Shown: in pieces, positions 34,284 to 43,388 of the stretch | How positions within the stretch are numbered: position 1 is the first letter of the stretch | How the letters are laid out: each line of letters begins with the position of its first letter | The notes under the pieces: generated by a model | Told to the model about the DNA's origin: nothing | Database searches by the model: none | Seen by the model: only the letters and a program-made list of their open reading frames with translations | NCBI GenBank assembly: GCA_944739405.2 | Contig: OX123182.2 | Location: 37,821,598 to 37,885,597 of the forward strand | DNA: 64,000 nucleotides | Source: Euclidia mi | Taxonomy: Eukaryota > Arthropoda > Insecta > Lepidoptera > Erebidae | Direction: 5' to 3' | Translations under genes and position numbers: made by a program

Positions 34284-34746
34284 TCGATAGAATTTATAAT
34301 ACCTTTGTACGAATATATAGTAGACATAAAACATTTTCTGTAAAGTAAACAAACTAGAAGGGCAGTGCAAAGGCAGATTTATAATAGTATAGATAGGGAT
34401 TATCGGCGTTCGCTGCGACATCACTTTTATTACAGCTACGCTTGTCCATACAACACGGTCCACGTTAGTAAAGCGACTGATTTATGCGTGTCCGATGGTT
34501 CGACGGTAGGCGCCTACTGTGCTATTGTTTCTACACGATTTATCGCTTATGCGAGCACAGGAGTCGGCAGCACAACAATTCACTTGGACAACAACAGCGT
34601 GTCCATTGACGTCACCCTGTACTCTCGCGCACCCCTTTGTTAGCACACCCTGTGTTCGCTATTACAAATGAGCTATGAGCTGAAAATGACGCGTAAGCCA
34701 TTCTCTCATCGACAACCACTAAAGAGGATTTGTTATTTTTGATACG
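34284..34746. other. 463-base block identical in both copies of the duplication (copy A)
   Basis: By direct reading, every base matches 45818-46280. The 150 bases on either side differ by roughly 3% (left) and 9% (right). The block is more GC-rich than its surroundings and holds a full cAMP-response-element-type site TGACGTCA at 34607-34614 (46141-46148 in copy B), plus atgacgcg. A 92-codon frame runs through 34365-34643 in both copies, but it has no recognisable domain and identity does not favour silent sites. A regulatory element or a non-coding RNA exon is more plausible than a protein. Recent gene conversion could also explain it. Confidence 0.6.
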
Positions 34747-35728
34747 ACCCGCCTAGAATATTGATGGAGTATTCACATTGTACTTTAGATCAGCAGTATT
34801 TATTATGCGAAACGCACTACCCTTGGTGATACTGCCTTAGGCGAAGATTACTTGGAAGCATGTTTTGTTGTTAGTACAACTTACCTACATCAGAAACATA
34901 ATAATATGCTCATGTAATACACACCCAAAAACGCTGTAAACGCGAAAATTGAATAAATTCATAATAAGTAAGACTACTGATCGAAAGAAGTACACTTCAG
35001 TAACGAGTTTGGATAGGTTTTAATTCTAAAAGTTTATCCTCCTTTTAAGCTACCCGTTGACTAGATAACATATTATTGCAAACATGGCTCTTAAAAGCTA
35101 CAAATAAAGACTTACTTAACAAAGTAGTTGAATGAGTATGATAAGCTTTTAATTATTACAGTGTGCTTACTGAGTTACATTGAATAACAAAACGTACTCT
35201 TCATAAAAGTTAGCACATGCACTTGAAAAATGAATGGAACTATATTATTATTTTTTCGAAAATATATTATTTTTCTTTGAAATGTTATAATAAATATCAT
35301 TATTGTATCTATCGCATGACAATTTAATACGCTTTTAGGTAAGGGATGTTGCCGTGGCTTTTGTCACTGTAAATTCAACACCCAAGTATTTTGCCGCCAT
35401 AAAGGTTGGATATTTTAAATCTTTCTTTAGTGGATGCATACGTCATAAAATGATCCAAGTGTCCAAATGTCAGGCTATGCTTCAGCAGTTTAGGCTCTGC
35501 AATGCCGTTAAAGATGCTGCTAGCAGTTTATTGTAAACAATAAGAGTAAAATTCAATCAGATTTTTTGGATTTTATATAGACCAACTTGAATTTTTCAGC
35601 TGTACATTAAAGCAGTAAAACTAACATCATAGTAGCTTTTAGTATTTATAATCCAGGTAATTCTAATCATAAACTGATGGTCAATTGCTGTCAACAGTAT
35701 TGTTGTGAACTTATTAATTAACGATACT

Positions 35729-36511
35729 ATTTTTATTTACATTAACTGACATACGTAGGATTAACATAATTATGTACAATAAAATAAAACTAATTATATA
35801 ACTAAACTATCCTAAACTATAAAAAAGCGAAAGTATGAAAAGAAAAGTAAATAAAATATAATAAAATAACAAATTGCCAACTACGATGCGTCAAAAAATT
35901 CCTCCGCAACGCTGTCGAGCGGTAGCGTGCCCAGAAGGCTGGCAGCATTGCCACGTTGAATGGCAATGCTTATTCTCTCAGCGAGATATAAACCAGCCCT
36001 CTGGTCACGGGAAGCATCGATCAGCCTTCTGGCGATTTCTTTGTATAATGCGCGTGCACTAGGGCCCCATGGCCCCAGCGTTTCGACCCCAAACGGCTCA
36101 AAAACGTAATTACCAGCCAGGTTTCCGTATTTGCGCCGTTTGAGGGTTTCCGCCGATGCAGCAGCAGCGCCAGCTGATCCAGCTGTACTTGAAAGATGTG
36201 ATGGCGCAAGGGTATCGACGCATGTTGCGTCCCACACCAGAGGCCTACCCATCTTCCAAGGTAATAACGTCATACCGTCTGGTCTCTTCCCATCGTCGCG
36301 TACCAAACCATTAGGTTCGAGATGAGCTGGTACTCCGGCGGTGGCAAGAGCTCGACGGAGTATGTCGTTAATGTGGACATGTCGAGAAATACGCCCTGCA
36401 CTCCTACTGCACGATAGGCCATGGTGGCCAAGACTGTCGACGGCTTCGCCACAGTGACAGCGGTGCAGAGAAACGCAAACAGCTCCCAAGCGCAGGCAAG
36501 AAGCGATATTT
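35729..36511 (-). pseudogene. 3' end of a LINE with CCHC and restriction-like endonuclease motifs, private to copy A
   Basis: On the - strand, 36489 to 35881 is an open frame of 202 codons. It resembles the C-terminus of a LINE polymerase: a CHCGEAVDSLGHHGLSC zinc motif, then a KRPDGMTLLPW segment followed by LVWDATCVDTLAPSHL (a PD...D pattern as in restriction-like endonucleases of R2/NeSL-type LINEs), then KRRKYGNL, VETLGPWGPSA and ISIAIQRGNAASLLGTLP. A 3' UTR of about 150 bases follows at the left end. The insertion is flanked by ttaacgatact (35718-35728 and 36513-36523). Copy B has the empty site at 49696-49710. Reverse transcriptase is missing, so it is 5'-truncated. Confidence 0.85.
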
Positions 36512-36587
36512 ATTAACGATACTTAGGTTCTCTCAATAGTAACTCTAGATCTAGATCATATAACCTCTTTTCAGTTCTGGCGACCAA

Positions 36588-36780
36588 ACATCGAAATGAA
36601 TTGTGGCCAACGCATGCGAAGCACGCGGGTCACGAGCAAAGGCAACTAGAATGCTTTTATCCATCCGTATTTCAGGCATTTGGTCGTTCCTATCACACCG
36701 ACATTTGTCGCAATGACGTTTGTCCAGATAACATATTCCCCGCAAAAATTAAACCGACAGGCTTAGGTATTCCTAGATTG
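36588..36780. other. Conserved island 2 of the duplicated block (copy A)
   Basis: Matches 49781-49973 with about one or two changes in roughly 190 bases. The + strand is open in both copies (36601-36864 and 49787-50014), reading through CFYPSVFQAFGRSYHTDICR. The frames end differently in the two copies and match no family I know, so coding is unproven. Confidence 0.5.
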
Positions 36781-37090
36781 GGATGGCTGGTTCCGAAACG
36801 TAATGGTTTTTTCTATGCCATAAATAATAATTGGAATTTCAATTTGGAGATTTATGGTTATTAAAGATATGTGGCAGTGATAACACGCACCGTTTCAAAA
36901 TTCATTTACATGGAAATGTGGACCCTGATCGATATTATGTGTAGTGTTATAGAGCGTAGGCAATTTATTGATAATTTAAAGCTTTATATGCACACAAATT
37001 CTTGAGATGCGATACGTACACAATATATTACGTACGCTATACGTTTAAATAATATGTTAGGGAAATCAACTGAATGCAAGATAAAAACAA

Positions 37091-37158
37091 GAATTTACTT
37101 TCATATCTAAGTAGATATGAAAGTAAATTCTAGTTATGATACTAGTGTATCATAACTA
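37091..37158. repeat. Two abutting perfect hairpins, present only in copy A
   Basis: 37091-37130: 19-base arms (gaatttactttcatatcta and its complement) with a 2-base loop. 37131-37158: 12-base arms (tagttatgatac / gtatcataacta) with loop tagt. Copy B (about 50282-50318) has only the left arm of the first and the right part of the second, lacking 32 bases between them. The hairpins were therefore either created in A or half removed in B. Confidence 0.9.
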
Positions 37159-37374
37159 GACTCTACCGCAATAAATAGAAATGCACCTTGTCAATTACGA
37201 GTTCCAAAAGTTTGTCTAATTTTCTTAACATTCAGAAAATGTTAATTCTATTAGACAAAATAATTTCTATACATGGAAGATTGACAAGTCCACCAATTGA
37301 CTTCATTTTTCGAAATCCAACGTAGTCGATATCGCAATTCATAAAAAAAATATGAGCCATAAAGATAATGATGT

Positions 37375-37495
37375 ATCATTGGGCAAAATCGGAGGAGACA
37401 AAAGTGCTCCGGTCCGGTCGCACCGACCGGTAATTTATGGTTATCGGGACGTTGCAGATAGTCCCCAAATGGATGAGTGCCTGACCTAACGGATG
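37375..37495. other. Conserved island 3 of the duplicated block (copy A)
   Basis: Matches 50527-50648 with about one change in 120 bases. It contains ccggtccggtcgcaccgaccgg, a GC-rich imperfect palindrome in AT-rich surroundings. The - strand is open in both copies (37251-37505 and 50417-50659) but shows no known domain. Confidence 0.5.
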
Positions 37496-38499
37496 CATGC
37501 ATCACTTTATGAACATTATGGAAATTATAGCAAGTATTTGTGAAAATCCTACATTTGTAACAGATGGATTTAATTTTTTATTGATTTGATACGATGATTT
37601 TGTTATATGGCCGAACGCTACCTACGGATTTCGATAATGCTAGAGGTAAGCACGTAAAAGCATTCATGTAAAGCTTTTGCTTACACAGTGACAAGCCAGG
37701 TTTCCTGAAAGGCGACTTTAGTTGAACTGGGATTGTTTTCAAATCATAATGTAAAGAACTTTACATGTAAAATCTATTATAGGCAATGATTTACCACTAT
37801 ATAGCAGACCTTTGATTGGCTGCCTATCTTGTTAATAGCATCTACTCACAAGTAACATTATCTCTTTAAATCGTAGGTACTGAGTTCGCGGAAGAATCTC
37901 CATGTGTGAAAAAAAGGCTTGCTAAGATAAGCCTATCTAACTAAACCTTGACAAACAATGTAAGGTCATTTAAATTATGATAGTTTGTTTCTACTCACCT
38001 AATCTCAAGTACAAAACAGTGTAATCTTCTAAGAAAAGTCTATCATGCTAGCTTTTTATGTTACGCCATATCTTTCAAAAATATTTTACGCCTCAAGAGA
38101 TGACGTGTTTAAATAAAAATATGAAAAATATGGACAAATCATGTATACTGCGGTATCGTATCTATAACCAAATAAATACATAGATAGTATCAGAATTCAC
38201 GAGATGGAGATAATATATGCCGTCGCATATAAATCGGTAACAATATGGAGATACATTTACATAGATTTTCTTGGTCAAAATGTAAACTTGATATATTCTG
38301 CTTTGCAGTCACACTAAAATGTATAATATGTAATATGAATAAAAACACAAAATATATATACGTATAGTGAACGGACTTACCGTCCTGAAATAAATATTGT
38401 GTCAAATTATGTTTCACTTTGAAAAGCTACAACAAAATAGTTGCAACATTTTCTGTATGTTTTGTTTAGAAAAAACATGCAATGCAATGAAATTAATTT

Positions 38500-39540
38500 T
38501 AACAAAGTATCAGTTTATGGTCACGTAGTAAGAAAAGAGGAATACTTATATATTTTAGGAATATTATTGATGTCCTATCAGAAATCACTCAATCATGTTA
38601 TAAAGAATTCAAAAGAAGAGAAAGTAAATAATATTTGTCAAATAATATTATTTTTATAACCCGAAAAAAAATAAGTTATAATTTTGAGGCGTATGTAATG
38701 TATGCATCCCTATGCATCGAAAGGACAACCTATTTTACTTACATATTTTATTGCTATCCATGTGATTCGAACAAAAATCTTCTGGACTCATTTAACTTAT
38801 AGCTTTATTTCCTAAAAGCTTATTTAAATGCTTTTAGATTGTTCGAGTGCACTCAGCAGGTTATTTATATTTCACATGTCATTTCACGTCATTTCACGTC
38901 CGTGTGGTGACGGATTAAGAATACGGAATGTCACCACCCTATATCATCCCATGCACAGATATGACAATTAGTCAGATGGAACGCGCGGCACAGTTGCGTG
39001 CGGCCACTAAAGCAAATACAAAATTGAAAAGCGAATACAAACTCGTCTCAGTGCGCTACGAAGTATCGTACAGTTCACGCGTCACGATCACTTCAACTTT
39101 TAAATTCTCAAAATGCCGTCTTGTATTCTTAAACACTGTAAAAGTTGTTCCTAAAAACAAAAACAGGAAAATGGAATATCTTTTCACAGGTAACTATTGA
39201 TAATTTGACTGTTTCCTAATTTAATTTCGATAAAATTCGTATTTGTGCTAGAAATATGTAAGTGTTGCCAGTTTTTGTCGACGCCGTTCTGCCTGAATTA
39301 GGGAAAATGCACTTGTCAATTGATTATGTGATAATGATTGTCATGTTAATGAAAAATACATTACCGTATTATAAAAGTATATTGTAGATATATCTTCTTT
39401 CTCATAAATATAGTAATAGAATTTCAATTTCCATTAGTATATACCTTACATTATATTGTTTTGAGTTCGATCCCCAAACGATATCTTAATATTCGTGTAC
39501 ACCCTGCTACTCGTCAAGCTTATACACTTTGTCCTTTGCA
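38500..39540. other. Unannotated stretch between the duplicated copies
   Basis: No gene recognised. The + frame at 38928-39200 has no domain. The interval ends at the 76-bp tandem array. Confidence 0.4.
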
Positions 39541-39545
39541 CCGTT

Positions 39546-40001
39546 CTTATGGCGTAAAGAATAAGTATCAAAATCGTACAGCAACTGTTTAGCTTGACTT
39601 GGCGCCGTGTGTACATACATACTTATGGCGTAGGGAATAAGTATCAAAATCGTACAGCAACTGTTTAGCTTGACTTGGCGCCGTGTGTACATACATACTT
39701 ATGGCGTAAGGAATAAGTATCAAAATCGTACAGCAACTGTTTAGCTTGACTTGGTGCCGTGTGTACATACATACTTATGGCGTAGGGAATAAGTATCAAA
39801 ATCGTACAGCAACTGTTTAGCTTGACTTGGCGCCGTGTGTACATACATACTTATGGCGTAGGGAATAAGTATCAAAATCGTACAGCAACTGTTTAGCTTG
39901 ACTTGGCGCCGTGTGTACATACATACTTATGGCGTAGGGAATAAGTATCAAAATCGTACAGCAACTGTTTAGCTTGACTTGGTGCCGTGTGTACATACAT
40001 A
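39546..40001. repeat. Six-copy 76-bp tandem array
   Basis: Units start at 39546, 39622, 39698, 39774, 39850 and 39926, an exact 76-base period. Each runs cttatggcgta ... aagtatcaaaatcgtacag ... tggcgccgtgtgtacatac. Units differ at few positions (aaagaat / gggaat / aggaat and ggcgcc / ggtgcc), indicating recent expansion or homogenisation. Frames through it are repeats, not genes. Confidence 0.95.
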
Positions 40002-40024
40002 CTATTTATTCCTCAACTAATCGA

Positions 40025-40225
40025 CGCCAGCGGCTTCGCACGCACATATTTTCTTATTTCTCGTTTTGCCCGATCCCGTGGGAATTTCGAGAAATCCCGT
40101 CTTGGTGCACCCCTACGGTTCCCAAGAAACATACATGCTAAATTTCAGCTTCATGCGCCGAGTAGTTTCGGCTGTAGCTTGTCTGTCAGTCAGTCAGTAA
40201 CGCAAGGATTTTATATATACAGATT
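40025..40225. repeat. Dispersed lepidopteran repeat fragment
   Basis: Contains cagcggcttcgcacgcacat, ctaaatttcagcttcatgcg, gtagtttcggctgtagcttg and cagtcagtaacgcaaggat, ending in tatata. The same words, in reverse orientation, start the repeat complex at 47340. Confidence 0.6.
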
Positions 40226-40599
40226 TACGAAGTAGTTATAACTTAATTCGGTACCTACATTTAAGAAATGTATTTATAAAAGCATTAATTAAATCCATGG
40301 TAAATTCTTCAAAACCGCAAATGAATATAAGAATATTACATAACTATATGCAAAATACTGGGAGATTATTCATAATCTGGCAACTTTTCACACACATAGA
40401 CGCGCGTGTCCGTACAGTGCCAGTCGTCAAAGGTCACGCACACATAGCTGTCAACGTGCCACGCTTGGTTGGACGAATGCGCTCTATCTGACTAATTCTC
40501 ATATCTATGATCCCATGGGTGTCGTAAGAGCCGACAGAGGGAGCATATTATTATGCAGAGAACAGCACTGTAAGAGAAGGAAAACTTGATACAAACCCT

Positions 40600-40702
40600 A
40601 TTCCAACCCGTTTGGCCAGCGTGGTATAGTAGGCCAATTCCTCCTTTCAAAGGAGAGGCCTAGTCCAGCAGTGGACTGATAAAGGCTGATGATGATGATT
40701 TA
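40600..40702 (+). repeat. SINE tail fragment
   Basis: Words ttggccagcgtggtatagta, ctcctttcaaaggagaggcc and agtccagcagtggactg, then (gatgat)n. The same sequence in reverse orientation is the insertion at 42268-42363. Confidence 0.65.
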
Positions 40703-40737
40703 TATTTCATTCACAATATCCTGAATTTAATTCAACA

Positions 40738-41450
40738 ATGAATTATTTATTTAATTTAACAAATAATGATTCGTGCACTATTACGGAAATTGACGACATA
40801 ATGCGAAAGCTAATGAGCCACCTTAAGAATAGATTAAGAGGTAAATTTTATGTCAGCAAAAACAAAGAAATCTTAAAAAAATTAGTGAGTGAGCCCAATT
40901 TACAAGCGAAACTGAACAGTTTCTGAAAAATTCAATACAATATTTAGAAGAGAAATATGATTTTGCAGACAATTCGATTTTGAAAAACTTTCTATTTTGA
41001 CGCTTAATAAACCAAAAAATGACGATTTGTTCAGCTGGGAAGATCTTTTTGAATTGCCAGAAATATTGAATATTTCTCAAGATATTAACAGCGATGGCTT
41101 ATACGTGGATTACTGTTGTCTTCGCCAAATATATGAACATGTTCCAAAGAACTTGACAAACGATAAATTATGGTCTCATATTTTTGAGACCATTATGGTC
41201 TCAAAAATATGAGCCCATAATTTAATATTTTAATTATCGTTTATCAAGAAGAAGACAAAACTGATTTGTTTTATGCTGTCCATACCAATCAGCAATGCTT
41301 ATAGGGAAAGAGTCATTAGCCTTTTGAACAATTTATACACTAAAGATAGAAATCGCATGTCATTTGATTTATTCAAATCAGAGTTAACAATTCTATTAAA
41401 CTTTGAAGAAAATTGTACTTTTTTTTTTCTAATCACAGAAAGGTTTTAAA
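40738..41450 (+). pseudogene. Dead hAT-type transposase fragment
   Basis: The best segment, about 41276-41430, reads IPISNAYRERVISLLNNLYT then KDRNRMSFDLFKSELTILLN and F, close to the C-terminal dimerisation region of hAT transposases (usual form: S-x-x-x-E-R-x-F-S and an R-N-R-L/M-S block). Upstream, 40738-41212 holds related but broken frames (MNYLFNLTNNDSCTITEIDD... and DDLFSWEDLFELPEIL). Stops, a frameshift and an inserted fold-back at 41175-41213 inactivate it. No terminal repeats were found, so the element is truncated. Confidence 0.65.
41175..41213. repeat. Perfect fold-back with 19-base arms and a 1-base spacer
   Basis: ctcatatttttgagaccat, then t, then its exact reverse complement. 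It lies inside the hAT pseudogene, where the open frame terminates on the copied arm. Confidence 0.9.
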
Positions 41451-41483
41451 ATGATAAATGCGGCTAAAGGAAATGCTAAATAT

Positions 41484-41872
41484 ACAGGCTGTCACAAAAC
41501 CCATCACCAAGCTAAAGTCTACTCGTTGTGGACATCATGCCAAGTCATACTAACCAAAAATAATACCTGGTAAACGTTCTTTTTTCGAGTTTACACATTT
41601 TTTAAACCGCAATTAAAAGCGCGCGCATGCAATGCTCGAAATACCTACTTATCCATGGGTTTATAGGGCATCTGAAAAACATATTGGCGGGGTAAATGCA
41701 TCGATTTTGTACCTAATTAGAAAAATTCCATACTAACTTTGAGCCCCAATATCTCCTGAACCAGTAATTTCCCAGGTATGGTGCCGAAGTAAAAAATGTT
41801 CGTACTGATTGGTACAACATGTGCTTTCAGTCTTCGTTAAGGGTCTTTTTACACCCTGTATGTGGCAGAAAA
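41484..41872. mobile_element. Small TACAGG-ended element, copy 1
   Basis: Starts tacaggctgtcac and ends acaccctgta, imperfect 10-base terminal inverted repeats. The interior matches 57783-58152 closely: ggcggggtaaatgcatcgat, tttgtacctaatta, aatatctcctgaaccagtaa and gtcttcgttaagggtctttt. About 389 bases with no coding frame, so a non-autonomous DNA transposon is likely. Confidence 0.65.
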
Positions 41873-42065
41873 AGTGATTTCACAATAATTTTGTTTGATT
41901 AAGATTCCTCTGTTTTGTTGTAGGTAACCATAAAACCTAAGTTTTACGAAATTATAAATAAGCATTACATATTAAAATAGTGCTGTTTTTTTTGTCTAGC
42001 CAGAAATCCTAATGTCCAGATATTTTATAATATTGTCCAGAAATTTTGATTTTTCAATCTGGCAA

Positions 42066-42430
42066 CCCTAGTTGGCGCGGTGGGAGTGTAAGCGACTGCT
42101 ATGCCGAAGGTCGCGGGTTCGATGCCCGCTCAAGTCAAACATTTGTGTGCATGAACATGGATGTTTGTCTTAGTTTGGGTGTTTCTATGTATAATATGTA
42201 TGTATTTACAAAAAAAAGTATATTTAGTATCTATGCAGGTTTATCCATTGTCTAGTACCCATAGTACATCATCATCATCAACCTTTAACAGTCCACTGCT
42301 GGACTAGGCCTCTCCTTTGAAAGGAAGAATTGGCCTACTATACCACGCTGGCCACACGGATTGGTACCCATAGTACAAGCTCTGCTTAGTTTCGGACTTG
42401 ACGGTGTTGTGTGAATGTGGTAGAATAAGT
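42066..42430 (+). repeat. SINE of the fifth family, copy 3, at the left edge of duplication copy B
   Basis: Corresponds base for base to 30788-31035 apart from a private insertion at 42268-42363. Its start is also where similarity between the two halves of the duplication begins. Confidence 0.85.
42268..42363 (-). mobile_element. Recent SINE-tail insertion inside SINE copy 3
   Basis: A catcatcatcatc tail, then agtccactgctggactagg and ggcctactataccacgctgg. Flanked by the direct repeat gtacccatagtac (42255-42267 and 42364-42376), which is present once at the matching place in copy A. Confidence 0.8.
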
Positions 42431-42785
42431 ATTATTATTATATATTGTTACTAAGTGTTTAGTATTTGGTGCAAGAATTTTGATTAACTCCTAGTAGTTT
42501 GTCGCACTTAGCTTCACATAATACAGCAAGCATTGTACACTCTACAAAGATCTTGTTAGTCGAATAGGAAATTTTAATTACGGATTTCCTTTGTCCGCTT
42601 CTTCAATAAACCCTTTCTTTGCGAAGTAAATCTGATTTTGTAATTAAGAACAAACATTATCGTCTCGAGAATTTCTTTAAGCGAAACAGAAATATTAAAG
42701 GAATATTTTAATAATTGAAAGGCGCCATCAACATTAGGATGAAGGGAGTAATCGTGAAATTCGACGACAGTTGTCGACACTTGCC

Positions 42786-43388
42786 TTTTTTTTTTTTTTT
42801 TGTTTTACGAGGTGGAAAATCCCTTCGGATCTCCGACTCTTGGGGGAAATAAGAGCCGGAGTATGTGGTGTTTCCACTAAAAACCACCTCGACTTCCGCC
42901 ATGTACCCGTGTGTCAGAGGGTGGGGCATCACCAAAGCACTCGTCGCCACCCTCCGACGGGTATTGGCCCGCCAGATGGTCAGGCGGGCCCCGAACAAAA
43001 CCCCCTTGGCGACGGATTAAGGTGTTGGACTCCGCCGCCAAAACGCCCAGCGGCCGCAGAGGATAGGGAGGACGGCAACGCAACACCGCATCTCCTCTTC
43101 CTCTGCGGCCCCACCGCGACGCATCGAATGGTGCGCCCCCATTTGGTCGCGGGAGATAGGGCGCGCGGCAACGCAACACCGACACGCCTCTCCTCACGCG
43201 ACCGCACCCGACTGCGAGGGACAGACAGAACTGTCCCCCGCACCCGCACCGTTGGACGCATCCTGCGCAGGCCCCTCCAAGCCCACGCGGAGCGTCCCCT
43301 CCTAGATCCCTCTTAGCTTCACCGCGGGTGACCAATCCACGGTTACTGAGCCCCCCCACCACGACAAGGTGGAGATCCCACGGGGGGG
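42786..43388 (-). mobile_element. GC-rich poly(A) retroposon inserted in copy B only
   Basis: The right end is G/C-rich (ccacggggggg on the + strand) and the left end is a T run, i.e. a poly(A) tail on the - strand preceded by CCACCTCGTAAAACA. Perfect 14-base target duplication tgtcgacacttgcc (42772-42785 and 43389-43402). The 600-base insert is far more GC-rich than its surroundings. Long frames on both strands (such as 42771-43316 + and 42877-43362 -) follow from that composition. It looks like a 5'-truncated LINE end or a SINE; the family is not recognised. Confidence 0.8.

Larger units (their letters stand above)
30796..38500 (+). repeat. Segmental duplication, copy A
   Basis: Aligns in the same orientation with 42071-51756. 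Anchor pairs include 31090/42487 (ttaactcctagtagtttgtc), 32585/44613 (cgttgaacgtagtacaaag), 34321/45855, 36600/49790 and 37400/50545. Identity is high but uneven, with islands near 100%. Insertions private to copy A: the SINE at 33032-33540 with a nested LINE fragment, and a LINE end at 35729-36511. The left edge coincides with the start of a SINE. No protein-coding gene is evident in it. Confidence 0.9.

Noticed and set aside
34365..34643. 92-codon frame in the identical block (also at 45899-46177) as a duplicated protein gene
   Set aside because: With no nucleotide difference there is no silent-site evidence, the protein has no recognisable feature, and strong identity extends well outside the frame.
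39507..39692. Repetitive 61-codon frame in the tandem array as a gene
   Set aside because: It is a translation of the 76-bp repeat, whose length is not a multiple of three, and has no domain.
42771..43362. Long overlapping frames of 181, 161, 96 and 93 codons as host genes
   Set aside because: They lie within a GC-rich retroposon with a poly(A) tail and target duplication. Open frames on several frames at once reflect base composition.
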